The notes beneath the pieces are model-generated. The model worked only from the letters and a program-made list of their open reading frames with translations, was not told where the DNA came from and did not search any database. Of a stretch of 43,461 bases of DNA, positions 8,899 to 17,463 are shown in pieces. Origin of the DNA: Prevotella sp. (GTDB lineage Bacteria; Bacteroidota; Bacteroidia; Bacteroidales; Muribaculaceae). The position numbers were made by a program, and so were the translations under genes. The stretch lies in contig JAMPIK010000018.1 in assembly GCA_023662865.1 (NCBI GenBank), positions 1-43,461 of the forward strand, given 5' to 3'. Numbering within the stretch: position 1 is the stretch's first letter; each line of letters opens with the position of its first letter.

Positions 8899-9384
8899 TT
8901 ATTTCTTGAGGCTGCGGAGCACTTCGAGGATTTCTTCCTCGCCGCCATCTACATAACCCTTATGATTCCATACGATATTGCCGTTGCCGTCTACAATGAA
9001 AGCGTGGGGCACGTCTGTCACACCCATTTGGCGTTTGAACTCACCGTTAGGGTCGAGAAGCACATCGTATTCCCAGCCGAAGCCATCAACCAGAGGCTTA
9101 ACTTTCTGTGCATTCTGAGCCTCATCAATACTTACGGCGATGAGCTTAACGCCGGTTTCGTCTTGCCAGTCGGGATATACTTCATGAATGGCTTTCAACT
9201 CGCGTTTGCAAGGTTTGCACCATGTAGCCCAGAATGAGATAACTACGGGCGTTCCGTCTTTACCTATTTCGGCTGTGTTCACGGTATTTCCGTTAATGTC
9301 TTTCAGCTGCACACCGGGCACATCGGCCATCATTGCCGGGATGCTCAACAGGGCTGCAAGCAGCAGCATTGCAATCTTTTTCAT
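8899..9384 (-). CDS. TlpA/ResA-like periplasmic thioredoxin-family protein
   Basis: 161-residue exported thiol oxidoreductase. Residues 1-20 form a signal peptide (MKKIAMLLLAALLSIPAMMA). The mature part has the TlpA/ResA signature WATWCKPCKREL with Cys56 and Cys59, followed by the family's central insertion and the cis-Pro region (GVTDVPHAF). Its position upstream of DUF6029, Omp28 and dsbD suggests it receives electrons from DsbD and reduces cytochrome c apoprotein or other periplasmic thiols; this pairing is inference. The 250-bp gap to DUF6029 contains a hairpin, a palindrome and a tandem repeat, so the two may be separately transcribed. Confidence 0.9.
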   Translation of the reverse strand: MKKIAMLLLAALLSIPAMMADVPGVQLKDINGNTVNTAEIGKDGTPVVISFWATWCKPCKRELKAIHEVYPDWQDETGVKLIAVSIDEAQNAQKVKPLVDGFGWEYDVLLDPNGEFKRQMGVTDVPHAFIVDGNGNIVWNHKGYVDGGEEEILEVLRSLKK

Positions 9385-9490
9385 TTCTTTTATGGTTAAA
9401 CGATTAGTATTCAGTTAATTTTTGGCGCCGTGGAGAGCTTTTGCACCGTTGTTGAATGTCGTTGTTAATACTTAGACAATATTTAATGCC

Positions 9491-9498
9491 CAAAGTTA
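9491..9498 (-). promoter_or_regulatory. Candidate -7 box for the tlpA-like gene
   Basis: TAACTTTG on the minus strand matches TAnnTTTG and would start an mRNA with about a 100-nt leader to the ATG at 9384. No good -33 TTTG is present at the usual spacing. Confidence 0.4.
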
Positions 9499-9549
9499 CA
9501 ACAAAAATATTGATTTTTGGTAAATACGGCGTAAAAAATTGTTAATAGC

Positions 9550-11127
9550 TTAAAATTCAGAGGTGAAGTGGAAGCGGATTGAAGGGAAATCGCTCTGTGC
9601 CATTTGCAATACGTAGTTGCTGTCGGCAAGGAACACATCGCGTCCCTCTTTGTCTACCGCCATAAATTGCTGTTTGCGGCGCTTGAAGTTGGCAAGGGCT
9701 TGCTCATCATCGCTTTCAATCCAACAGGCTTTGAATAAGCTGATTGGCTCCCAGCGGCATTGTGCGCCGTATTCGTGCAGCAGGCGGTATTGAATTACCT
9801 CAAACTGCAACTGGCCCACTGTGCCGATGATTTTGCGGTTGTTAAACTGATTTACAAACATTTGCGCCACTCCCTCGTCCATAAGCTGTCGGATACCCTT
9901 GTCGAGCTGCTTTTGCTTCATGGGGTCGGCGTTTTCAATGTATTTGAACATCTCGGGGCTGAAAGAGGGCAGCCCTTTGAAATGGAGTGTCTCGCCGGAG
10001 GTCAGCGTATCGCCGATTTTGAAGTTGCCCGTGTCCGGAATACCGACGATGTCGCCGGGAAAAGCCTCGTCTACAATGCTCTTTTTCTGCGCCATAAACG
10101 CAGTGGGAGCGGCGAAGCGCAGGGTTTTGTCAAGGCGTATATGTTTATACGGAGCATTGCGCTCAAATTTGCCGGAGCATATTTTCACGAAGGCTATGCA
10201 AGAGCGGTGGTTCGGATCCATATTGGCATGGATTTTGAACACAAAGCCGCTGAATCCTTCTTCTTCGGGCTTGATTTCGCGCTCCTCGGCTTGTATGGGG
10301 CGCGGTGAGGGGGCTATCTCCACGAAGCAGTCGAGAAGCTCTTTTACACCGAATGTGTTGAGTGCCGAACCGAAGAACACCGGGGCTACTTCCCCCTCAA
10401 GGTAAGCTTGTTTGTCAAACTCCGGATACACACCCTCAATCAGCTCAAGGTCTTCGCGCAGCTTGGCGGCATCGGCCTCGCCGATTAGTTCGTCTACTTC
10501 CGGGGAATTGACATCGGCTATTTCCACACGCTCGGAGATGGTTTGCTTCGAGGGTGTGAACAGGTCAAGCCCATGCTCATATATATTATACACACCTTTG
10601 AATTTCGCACCTATATTAATAGGCCACGACAGGGGGCGCACGGCGATTTTCAGCTCTGTCTCCAGCTCATCAAGGATGTCAAACGGGTCGCGACCTTCGC
10701 GATCCAGTTTGTTTACGAAGATTATTACCGGGGTGTTTCTCATTCGGCACACCTCCATGAGACGTCGTGTCTGTGTTTCCACACCTTTGGCCACATCAAC
10801 CACGATGATTACCGAGTCGACAGCTGTAAGGGTGCGGAAGGTATCCTCGGCGAAGTCCTGGTGACCGGGAGTGTCAAGGATGTTTATTTTATAGTTTCCG
10901 TAATCGAAACCCATTACGGAAGTTGCCACGGAGATGCCGCGTTGCCGCTCAATCTCCATCCAGTCGGAAGTGGCCGTTTTCTTAATTTTATGGCTTTTCA
11001 CCGCGCCGGCTACATGGATTGCGCCTCCGAAGAGAAGCAGTTTCTCGGTAAGGGTGGTTTTACCGGCGTCCGGGTGAGAAATGATTGCAAATGTACGTCT
11101 GCGTTGTATTTCGTCTGTAAGTGTCAT
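9550..11127 (-). CDS. prfC: Peptide chain release factor 3
   Basis: Translational GTPase that recycles release factors RF1/RF2 from the ribosome after termination. The 525 residues match the usual length. G motifs are clear: P-loop SHPDAGKTTLTEK near residue 17, switch II DTPGHQDF, and the NKLD guanine-specificity motif followed by REGRDP. The RF3-specific C-terminal domain continues to a VLQMAQSDFPSIRFHFTSEF-type end. It is the last gene of a leftward unit and starts 2 bp after the stop of the SHOCT-domain lipoprotein gene, so it is translated from the same mRNA, probably from the promoter before rfbD. Confidence 0.96.
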   Translation of the reverse strand: MTLTDEIQRRRTFAIISHPDAGKTTLTEKLLLFGGAIHVAGAVKSHKIKKTATSDWMEIERQRGISVATSVMGFDYGNYKINILDTPGHQDFAEDTFRTLTAVDSVIIVVDVAKGVETQTRRLMEVCRMRNTPVIIFVNKLDREGRDPFDILDELETELKIAVRPLSWPINIGAKFKGVYNIYEHGLDLFTPSKQTISERVEIADVNSPEVDELIGEADAAKLREDLELIEGVYPEFDKQAYLEGEVAPVFFGSALNTFGVKELLDCFVEIAPSPRPIQAEEREIKPEEEGFSGFVFKIHANMDPNHRSCIAFVKICSGKFERNAPYKHIRLDKTLRFAAPTAFMAQKKSIVDEAFPGDIVGIPDTGNFKIGDTLTSGETLHFKGLPSFSPEMFKYIENADPMKQKQLDKGIRQLMDEGVAQMFVNQFNNRKIIGTVGQLQFEVIQYRLLHEYGAQCRWEPISLFKACWIESDDEQALANFKRRKQQFMAVDKEGRDVFLADSNYVLQMAQSDFPSIRFHFTSEF

Positions 11128-11129
11128 AA

Positions 11130-11993
11130 TCAGTTGATTAACTTGGCTTTAAGAGTGGTGTATTCCTCATCGGAAATCAGCCCCTTCTCTTTGAGGTCTG
11201 CAAGCTTCTGAAGTTCATCGGCTATTGAGTCAATGTTCGGTACGTTTATTGAGATTGACTCCTCAACGTCTTCAATATCATCATTTTGAGCGTTTGCGTT
11301 TTGGTCAATCACAACACTGATGAGTTCGCTTATTCTTGTTGCATCTTGGCAAGCTTTTTGATATTTCTCCTTCGTAAAAGAATCGGTCGTTTTCACTTGT
11401 TTAGACAAGCCGCCCGAGTCTCTGTAAGCATCAAAACAGGGTATGCGCAGAGATGTCTGAGAGAAGTCGCGCAAGCGTATTACCACTTCTATTTTGGAAA
11501 CTTTCTTTTCCTCATACATACTTCCGGTCAGGCCGCCGATAATGGCTCCGGTACGTCCGGCTATCATGTTGCCCACCACTGACCTTCCGATAGTTCCGGC
11601 GAGTGATTTCTTCATCACGGTAGTCTCGTCTTCATTTACATACACGCCCATAATTGCAGAGTATGGTATCACCTGACGGGCTTCGGGTGAGGTCATGTAA
11701 ATTACCTGCTTGGCAGTGTCATCTACAACAAGCATATATGAATTGTCTACACCTGTTACTTTGGCCGCTACATCGTACTGATAGGCTATATCATCAAACT
11801 TGTCGCCTATTTTCTTTTGTTCCTCTTGTTTCTTGCGGTCTTTTATTGCTGCAAAAACAGCGGCTATACCTACAGCCGCGAGTATTGCCCAAAACACCCA
11901 AGTAACTTCCAATTCACCCTTGGAATTTGTGGTGCAGGAGGATAGCAGTATAAGAGTATTGAAAAGAATTGATGCAATCAGAAATCGTTTCAT
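11130..11993 (-). CDS. Lipoprotein or membrane protein with C-terminal SHOCT domain
   Basis: 287 residues. The N-terminus carries a lipobox (LILLSSC, Cys20). After a short linker comes one clear transmembrane segment, VTWVFWAILAAVGIAAVFAA, then a charged stretch. The middle has a Gly-rich segment (SVVGNMIAGRTGAIIGGLTG, near 140-160) that could be a second membrane-associated hairpin. The last about 30 residues (ADELQKLADLKEKGLIS, then DEEYTTLKAKLIN) are a textbook SHOCT short helical domain, thought to mediate oligomerisation. Function unknown. It sits 12 bp after rfbD and 2 bp before prfC, but the link may be only transcriptional. Confidence 0.75.
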   Translation of the reverse strand: MKRFLIASILFNTLILLSSCTTNSKGELEVTWVFWAILAAVGIAAVFAAIKDRKKQEEQKKIGDKFDDIAYQYDVAAKVTGVDNSYMLVVDDTAKQVIYMTSPEARQVIPYSAIMGVYVNEDETTVMKKSLAGTIGRSVVGNMIAGRTGAIIGGLTGSMYEEKKVSKIEVVIRLRDFSQTSLRIPCFDAYRDSGGLSKQVKTTDSFTKEKYQKACQDATRISELISVVIDQNANAQNDDIEDVEESISINVPNIDSIADELQKLADLKEKGLISDEEYTTLKAKLIN

Positions 11994-12005
11994 GGAAGTG
12001 AGAGA

Positions 12006-12863
12006 TTAGAATGAATGAAAAAATTGATAAAGACTCGTTTGCCAGTCGGCTATTTCAAAGGCGAAAGTCTTTTGGAACTTTGAGCAGTCAAGCACACTGT
12101 AAGCCGGACGGTGTGCCGGGGAAGGATATTGGTCGGTGGTGACGGCATTCACACGCACCTTGTTCACTCCGGCCTGTCGGAAGATTTCGCGTGCAAAATC
12201 GTACCAAGTGGTACGTCCCGTGCCGGTGAAATGATATGTGCCGGGCTGCCATTGCTTCGCGCTGATTGCTGCAATAATGCCGCGTGCCAAATCGGGCGCG
12301 TAAGTGGGGCAGCCCCACTGGTCGGCCACCACATTTATTTCATCGCGATTGGCAGCGAAAGTAAGCATGGTCTTGACAAAATTCTTGCCGGTGTGAGAGT
12401 AAAGCCATGCAGTGCGCAAAATTATATGCTCGTTTGGCAATATGTGCCGTATAATCTCCTCTCCGGCAAGCTTGGTGCGCCCGTACACACTTCCCGGCTT
12501 GGGTGTGTCGGTTTCCTTATATGGACGCGAGGCATTGCCGCCGAACACATAGTCGGTGCTCACATGCACCAATTTGGCTCCCGTTTCAGCACAGGCCTCA
12601 GCCAAAATGCCGGGAGCATCGGTGTTAATAAGCCGACAAATGTCCGGCTCACTCTCCGCTTTGTCAACGGCAGTATAAGCAGCCGCATTTATCACAAAGT
12701 CCGGCTTAAAGGAATTGAAACAAGCTCTCACCGCCGCCGCATCAGTTATGTCAAGAGTGTCGGCATCGGTGTAAAGCACTTCATAATCAAGCATTTCAGA
12801 CAAAAGCAATTGCAGTGCATCGCCCAATTGCCCCTTAGCTCCGGTCACAATAATCCTCTTCAT
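12006..12863 (-). CDS. rfbD: dTDP-4-dehydrorhamnose reductase
   Basis: Last step of dTDP-L-rhamnose synthesis: NAD(P)H reduction of dTDP-4-keto-L-rhamnose for surface polysaccharide. The 285-residue SDR-type protein begins with the Rossmann motif VTGAKGQLGDAL; STDYVFGG and the YGRTKLAGE stretch give the catalytic Thr/Tyr/Lys set. The frame reaches 11 codons further up, but a TAACTTTG promoter box lies inside that extension, so the ATG at 12863 is the start. The other rhamnose genes (rfbA, B, C) are absent from the window, so the pathway is split. It heads a leftward unit with the SHOCT protein and prfC. Confidence 0.93.
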   Translation of the reverse strand: MKRIIVTGAKGQLGDALQLLLSEMLDYEVLYTDADTLDITDAAAVRACFNSFKPDFVINAAAYTAVDKAESEPDICRLINTDAPGILAEACAETGAKLVHVSTDYVFGGNASRPYKETDTPKPGSVYGRTKLAGEEIIRHILPNEHIILRTAWLYSHTGKNFVKTMLTFAANRDEINVVADQWGCPTYAPDLARGIIAAISAKQWQPGTYHFTGTGRTTWYDFAREIFRQAGVNKVRVNAVTTDQYPSPAHRPAYSVLDCSKFQKTFAFEIADWQTSLYQFFHSF

Positions 12864-12871
12864 CCTGACCG

Positions 12872-12879
12872 CAAAGTTA
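12872..12879 (-). promoter_or_regulatory. -7 promoter box directly before rfbD
   Basis: TAACTTTG on the minus strand; its last base is 9 nt from the ATG, implying an mRNA with almost no leader. The -33 element is degenerate. The box falls inside the longer reading frame and helps to fix the start at 12863. Confidence 0.55.
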
Positions 12880-12954
12880 CAAAAAATCCCCGACATTTGC
12901 CATCATTGCTCAACAACCGTGATTTTTATCTACATATTTTTTATCTACATAGTC

Positions 12955-12984
12955 AACGGGGGCGCGCAGAAGCACGTCCCCGTT
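12955..12984 (-). terminator. Hairpin after udp
   Basis: Stem 12955-12962 with 12977-12984 (8 bp including one G-U), GC-rich, located 25 bp beyond the udp stop. It is not followed directly by a U-run on the minus strand, though AT-rich DNA follows. Likely the end of the spmAB-ruvX-udp transcript. Confidence 0.5.
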
Positions 12985-13008
12985 TGGATTTATAGGATTG
13001 GGAGGGAC

Positions 13009-13884
13009 TCAAATGCGGTCGAGGACTGTCTCGATGAGTTTGCGCACTGAGGGTTTGTAGTCGGTGTTGGCTGTCGTGAGACGACGCTCGGCTATTATGC
13101 AGCAGGCTGTCACGGCTTTGTGGCCAAGCAGCCGAGCCATACCTTGCAGGCAGGCGCTTTCCATCTCAAAGTTGGTAATGGGGCGCTCGTCATAGCGGAA
13201 CGATTCTATTTTCTCATTCAGGCGCGGGTCTGCAAGCGGGAGGCGGATCTGTCGGCCTTGCGGAGCGTAGAAGCCAACCGCTGCCATGGTGTAGCCGCGA
13301 ATCATGTCGGTGCCGCCGATGCGCTCCACAAGTTCCGGGTCTGCATCCACCACATACGGAGCCGCCCATGAGCGTTGCCAGTTGGTGTGGCGCATCAGCG
13401 CGTCTTCAAACATCAGGTCGCACACCCGGTTTCTTCCTTCGTAAAAATTGAGTATACCGTCTGTGCCTATTGCCTTTTTGGCGAGGACAAAGTCTCCGGC
13501 ATGGATATGCTCCTGCAACGAGCCGGAAGTGCCGACGCGCACCAGGGAAAGTGTGCGGTGCTCGGGTTTCACCTGGCGCGTTTTGAAATCAATATTGGCA
13601 AGCGCATCAAGCTCGGTGATTACAATCTCGATATTGTCCGAGCCTATACCGTGAGAAATACACATCAACGGTTTCCCTTTGTATGTACCGCCGATAGCAT
13701 GAAATTCGCGTGATTGTACATCGTAGTCGATTGTGTCAAAGTATTCGGCTACCATTGACACACGTCCGGGATCGCCCACGAGGATGATTTTATCGCGGAG
13801 CTGTTCCGGCTTCAAATGGATATGGAATGCACTTCCATCGGAATTAATAATAAGTTCGGAAGCGGGAATAATACGTGACGCCAT
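13009..13884 (-). CDS. udp: Nucleoside phosphorylase, probably uridine phosphorylase
   Basis: Cytosolic enzyme of the PNP/UDP phosphorylase family; it splits uridine (or a related nucleoside) with phosphate to base plus ribose-1-phosphate for pyrimidine salvage. In 291 residues I see the phosphate loop ILVGDPGRV near residue 35, the SHGIGSDNIEI segment, VRVGTSGSL and the C-terminal NFEMESACL with the ribose-binding Met-Glu-Ser. These favour uridine phosphorylase over purine enzymes, but substrate assignment is by family only. It lies 68 bp after ruvX on the same strand and probably belongs to the spmAB-ruvX unit; the SpmAB nucleoside-recognition protein upstream makes a nucleoside theme possible but unproven. 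Confidence 0.85.
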   Translation of the reverse strand: MASRIIPASELIINSDGSAFHIHLKPEQLRDKIILVGDPGRVSMVAEYFDTIDYDVQSREFHAIGGTYKGKPLMCISHGIGSDNIEIVITELDALANIDFKTRQVKPEHRTLSLVRVGTSGSLQEHIHAGDFVLAKKAIGTDGILNFYEGRNRVCDLMFEDALMRHTNWQRSWAAPYVVDADPELVERIGGTDMIRGYTMAAVGFYAPQGRQIRLPLADPRLNEKIESFRYDERPITNFEMESACLQGMARLLGHKAVTACCIIAERRLTTANTDYKPSVRKLIETVLDRI

Positions 13885-13944
13885 AATATATTATCGTATT
13901 TGGGTTATATATAAATTAACATTCAGACGCCGACAATTGTTTTA

Positions 13945-13957
13945 GGCAGGTTCTATA
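13945..13957. repeat. 13-bp match to the terminal repeat of the 34.9-kb MITE
   Basis: ggcaggttctata here is identical to 34923-34935 inside the terminal inverted repeat of the MITE-like element at 34916-35122. It overlaps the ruvX stop codon (13953-13955). An exact 13-mer shared by chance in a 43-kb window is unlikely, so this may be a remnant of the same repeat family. Confidence 0.45.
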
Positions 13958-14369
13958 TTGAGAGCGAATCAAGGTAACCGTTCAGAATTAGAACCGCCGC
14001 CATTTCATCGGCAAGTTCTTTGCGTTGGCGGTCTTTCTTTTTGAAGCCGGCGGCGAGCATTTCGCGGTGGGCTATGGTGGAGGTAAACCGCTCATCGTGC
14101 ATCACTGTCGGCATTTCAGGCATTGCTTTTTTTAGTCTGCCAAGAAATGGGATTATATACTGCATGGATTCCGAAGGCCGGCCGTCAAGCTGAGTGGGCT
14201 TGCCAATCACAATCAAGTCCACTTGCTCCCTGCTGCAATAATCCGTCAGGAAATCCATAAGTTGATGCGCCAACACCGTGGGCAAGCCGGTTGCCGTGAT
14301 GCGTAAAGGGTCGGTCACGGCAATGCCGCAACGCTTGCGCCCATAATCAATACAAAGAATTCGTCCCAT
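13953..14369 (-). CDS. ruvX: Putative Holliday junction resolvase / pre-16S rRNA nuclease (YqgF)
   Basis: 138-residue RNase H-fold nuclease of the YqgF/RuvX family, implicated in trimming the 5' end of 16S rRNA and annotated as a Holliday junction resolvase. The N-terminal acidic motif ILCIDYGRKRCGIAVTD supplies the first catalytic Asp; VIGKPTQLDG and DERFTSTIA supply the next conserved acidic and structural positions. Its ATG (14369) directly abuts the stop codon of spmAB (14370-14372), implying translational coupling. Its own stop lies within a 13-bp sequence shared with a MITE end, so the last residues (DSLSI) may have been altered by an old insertion. Confidence 0.92.
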   Translation of the reverse strand: MGRILCIDYGRKRCGIAVTDPLRITATGLPTVLAHQLMDFLTDYCSREQVDLIVIGKPTQLDGRPSESMQYIIPFLGRLKKAMPEMPTVMHDERFTSTIAHREMLAAGFKKKDRQRKELADEMAAVLILNGYLDSLSI

Positions 14370-15599
14370 TTACACAAAGAATATATAAGCACAAATCACT
14401 GCGGCCACTGCGCCCACAACGTCACATAAAAGAGCGTATGGCGCGGCGTAGCGTGTCTTCTTTATTCCAACAGAGCCGAAATATACGGCAAGTATATAAA
14501 AGGTGGTATCCGTGCTGCCTCTTACACACCCGGCAAGTTTGCTCACAAAAGCATCGGCCCCTTGTGCTTGCATCACATCAAGCATCATGGCGCATGAGCC
14601 GCTGCCGCTCAATGGCTTCATGAGCATTGTGGGCAATGCGCCCACCCATTGAGTGTCGCAACCGGTAAGAGCAACTCCTTGTTCTACCCAACCTACTATC
14701 AAATCCAATGCACCGCTCGCTCTGAACATACCTATTGCCACCAGTATCGCTACCAGATACGGAATAATCATCACCGCTGTTTTAAATCCCTCTTTCGCCC
14801 CTTCAATGAAGCAATCATACAGGTTCAGCTTGCGCCTCATGCCGGCAATCAAAAATACGATTATTACCCCGAATAGCAACAAATTTGCACCGAAAGAACT
14901 GTAAGTCTGCACCTTGTCGGCCGGGAGCGAAGCAAAGAACCATACCACGGCGGCTATTATCAATGCCAAGCCTCCGAGCCAACACACAAGCGTTTTATCA
15001 GGATGAATGCGCTGCTTTACACACAAGGCAATAAGGCCGGTGAGTGTGGCAATTGCCGTAGCAATAAGTATGGGAATGAACACATCTGTGGGAGAGGAAG
15101 CACCGCCCTGCGCCCGATACATCATTATACTTATGGGTATCAGACACAATCCCGAGGCGTTCAGTACAAGAAACATGATTTGCGCATCGGTAGCGGTATC
15201 CTTCTTCGGGTTAAGGGTTTGCATCTCCTGCATAGCTCTCAGCCCCATAGGCGTGGCGGCATTGTCAAGCCCTAACATATTTGCCGAAATGTTCATAAAA
15301 ATTGCGCCGAAAGCCGGGTGTCCTTTGGGAATGCCCGGAAACAAGCGCGTGAACAAGGGAGAGATAGCCCTTGACATAAGCTCGGTAACCCCGGCTCTCT
15401 CCCCTATTTTCATTATGCCCAACCACAAAGCAAGCACACCGGTAAGGCATATTGATATTTCAAAGGCGAAAGCCGCCTGGTCAAACGAGGAATTCATCAC
15501 TTCGCCCCATATGGCCGTGTCGCCCGTGGTGAGCGAGGTATATGCCGCTGCCAAGAAGGCAATAATCAGAAAAGCAATCCAAATATAATTCAGTACCAT
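14370..15599 (-). CDS. Fused SpmA-SpmB nucleoside-recognition membrane protein
   Basis: 409-residue polytopic membrane protein. Two Gate/nucleoside-recognition domains are fused: the first half carries NISANMLGLDNAATPMGLRA, the SpmA hallmark; the second half, after about residue 210, resembles SpmB with KPLSGSGSCAMM and CVRGSTDTTFY. In spore formers these are separate spore maturation proteins; in Bacteroidetes the fusion is common and its substrate unknown. At least eight hydrophobic segments are visible. It is the first gene of a leftward unit with ruvX and udp. A consensus promoter ends 5 nt before its ATG, so the mRNA is probably leaderless. Confidence 0.9.
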   Translation of the reverse strand: MVLNYIWIAFLIIAFLAAAYTSLTTGDTAIWGEVMNSSFDQAAFAFEISICLTGVLALWLGIMKIGERAGVTELMSRAISPLFTRLFPGIPKGHPAFGAIFMNISANMLGLDNAATPMGLRAMQEMQTLNPKKDTATDAQIMFLVLNASGLCLIPISIMMYRAQGGASSPTDVFIPILIATAIATLTGLIALCVKQRIHPDKTLVCWLGGLALIIAAVVWFFASLPADKVQTYSSFGANLLLFGVIIVFLIAGMRRKLNLYDCFIEGAKEGFKTAVMIIPYLVAILVAIGMFRASGALDLIVGWVEQGVALTGCDTQWVGALPTMLMKPLSGSGSCAMMLDVMQAQGADAFVSKLAGCVRGSTDTTFYILAVYFGSVGIKKTRYAAPYALLCDVVGAVAAVICAYIFFV

Positions 15600-15603
15600 A
15601 TTG

Positions 15604-15635
15604 CAAATTTAGACATTTATATTATATCCGACAAA
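15604..15635 (-). promoter_or_regulatory. Consensus promoter of spmAB-ruvX-udp, leaderless
   Basis: On the minus strand, TTTG (15635-15632), 20-nt spacer, TAAATTTG (15611-15604), a full match to the Bacteroidetes consensus. The box ends 5 nt before the spmAB ATG (15599), which places the start of transcription at or next to the start codon. No nearby downstream Met could serve instead. Confidence 0.75.
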
Positions 15636-15708
15636 CCCCAAGCACTCATTATTAAACACAGTTGTGAATTATTTATGGATTAAGAGATGTATTATGGAAA
15701 TTTTTCCG

Positions 15709-15716
15709 TAATTTTG
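15709..15716 (+). promoter_or_regulatory. -7 box for the YitT-led operon
   Basis: TAATTTTG on the plus strand, 24 nt before the ATG at 15740; the -33 element is poor. It would drive yitT, the SGNH hydrolase, trpS and the zinc-type ABC genes. Confidence 0.5.
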
Positions 15717-15739
15717 CGCCGAATTTTCAATAGGACGAA

Positions 15740-16756
15740 ATGACAAAGAAAATTAAGTATGACTCGCTGTTTCATTCGGCGAAAGACTATTTTTTTATAG
15801 TGCTCGGCATTGCGTTTTATGCCTTTGGTTTCTGTGCCTTCGTATTGCCGCATCATGTGGTAATGGGAGGTGTGACCGGTGTTGGTACTCTCGTGTTTTA
15901 TGCAAGTAACGAGATTATACCGGTAGCCGTAACCGGTTATGCCACAAACCTCACCTTGCTCGCTATCGCTTTTAAAATTGTGGGCAAGACATTTGTGAAA
16001 CGAACCGTGTTCGGAGCTACGGTAGTGGCCATTATGATTGGTTGGATGCAGCCCGTATTCTTGGGGTTGAGCCACCCGCTCATGGAAGACCCCACTATGA
16101 GTATTGTGCTCGGCGGTCTGCTTTGCGGTTTGGGTATCGGCACCATATTCATACACAACGGCTCATCGGGCGGCACAGATATTGTGGCTGCCATGGTAAG
16201 CAAGTTGAGCAATGTAAGCATCGGGCGTACAATGATTATAACCGATATGCTTATCGTGAGCTGCTCCATTCTTCTGCCTTTCGACGGCACGCTCATGGAG
16301 CGCTTCCAAGTGCGACTCCCGCAGATTGTTTACGGTCTGGTAGTTACATATCTCACCTCGTTTATGACGGATATGCTCATCAACACCAACCGTCAGGCTA
16401 CGCAGTTCATTATCTTCTCTCGCCATTGGGCAAAAATTGCAGACGAAATAAACTCTGTGGCACATCGCGGCGTTACTGTAATGGACGGTATGGGCTGGTA
16501 CTCCAAACACCAGGTGAAAGTTTTGCTCGTTTGGTGCAGAAAAATCGAGTCGGTGACAATGTTCCGTATTATAAAAAGCATTGACCCGGACGCTTTTATT
16601 GCCCAGAGCAAGGCCAACGGTGTGTACGGCAAAGGCTTTGACACTATGAAGGTGCGCATAAAAAAGCATAAAAACGAAGAACTGCCGGAACACAAAGCCT
16701 CAGAAGCGTCTCACCCCTATCGCCCCGACCAAGGTCCGAACCTCGCTGCCGATTGA
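15740..16756 (+). CDS. YitT family membrane protein (DUF161/DUF2179)
   Basis: 338-residue inner-membrane protein. The N-terminal half has about five or six hydrophobic helices with the repeated YitT pattern: VLGIAFYAFGFCAFVLP followed by GGVTGVGTL, and later HNGSSGGTDIVA. The C-terminal portion from about residue 245 is a soluble DUF2179-like domain (GVTVMDGMGWYSKHQVKVLL). The substrate is unknown for the family. It leads a rightward run; an SGNH hydrolase follows 21 bp later. The last about 20 residues are hydrophilic and low in conservation. Confidence 0.88.
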   Translation: MTKKIKYDSLFHSAKDYFFIVLGIAFYAFGFCAFVLPHHVVMGGVTGVGTLVFYASNEIIPVAVTGYATNLTLLAIAFKIVGKTFVKRTVFGATVVAIMIGWMQPVFLGLSHPLMEDPTMSIVLGGLLCGLGIGTIFIHNGSSGGTDIVAAMVSKLSNVSIGRTMIITDMLIVSCSILLPFDGTLMERFQVRLPQIVYGLVVTYLTSFMTDMLINTNRQATQFIIFSRHWAKIADEINSVAHRGVTVMDGMGWYSKHQVKVLLVWCRKIESVTMFRIIKSIDPDAFIAQSKANGVYGKGFDTMKVRIKKHKNEELPEHKASEASHPYRPDQGPNLAAD

Positions 16757-16777
16757 CAGCCTCAAGATTAGACAACT

Positions 16778-17452
16778 ATGAAAAGATTGAATATAAGCCG
16801 AATAGCAATAAGCCTGTTAATGGTAATTCTCTGTACACTTGCAGCAAGTGCACAGACCAAGCCCGTTAAAAAGGTATTGTTTATCGGCGACTCACAGACC
16901 GGGTGGATGGGCGAGCGGCTCACTGCCTACGGTGCGGAAAACGGTTTTGAGGTAGCCACAATCACATGGGACGGCGCCACACCTCAAAAATATGCCAAAA
17001 GCGGCAAACTCCCCTCGCTCATTGCACAACACAAACCTGACGTGGTATTCATAAACTTAGGCATGAACGAGCTGCTTGAGCGCAATCCGCAAGCGAGCCT
17101 CGGCTCATCGATGGCCACTATAAAAAAAGCATTGGGCGACATACCTTTTGTATGGGTGGGACCGCTATCCTGGCCCGGCAAAGGAAAAGGAGAAACGCTT
17201 GTAAACTGGCTGCGCCAAAGTGTGGAAAGTGTTCCCAACGGTCATTTCTATTACGCCTCGGACGAGGTGATACCTCGCCAAAGCAAGACCAACCCTCACC
17301 CCACACGCGACGGGGCAGCCCTTCTGGTAGATCACATAGTTTCTTGGCTTCCCTCTACCGACCTTAACTTCACCTCTCTGAAAAAACCCTCCGGCGCGCA
17401 AATGAAACGCGGCAAAACGTTCATATACCGCCGCATGAATCAATCTCTCTAA
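16778..17452 (+). CDS. Exported SGNH/GDSL-type hydrolase
   Basis: 224 residues with a signal peptide (about 1-25, ending ASAQ). Block I is FIGDSQTG, giving the catalytic Ser of SGNH hydrolases; the GMNEL segment near residue 92 fits block III (Gly/Asn), and HPTRDGAALL near 175 fits block V with the catalytic His preceded by Asn-Pro. It is probably a periplasmic esterase or deacylase acting on a carbohydrate or lipid; the substrate cannot be given. It lies 21 bp after yitT and 11 bp before trpS, so it is co-transcribed. Confidence 0.82.
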   Translation: MKRLNISRIAISLLMVILCTLAASAQTKPVKKVLFIGDSQTGWMGERLTAYGAENGFEVATITWDGATPQKYAKSGKLPSLIAQHKPDVVFINLGMNELLERNPQASLGSSMATIKKALGDIPFVWVGPLSWPGKGKGETLVNWLRQSVESVPNGHFYYASDEVIPRQSKTNPHPTRDGAALLVDHIVSWLPSTDLNFTSLKKPSGAQMKRGKTFIYRRMNQSL

Positions 17453-17463
17453 TTTAGAAAACT

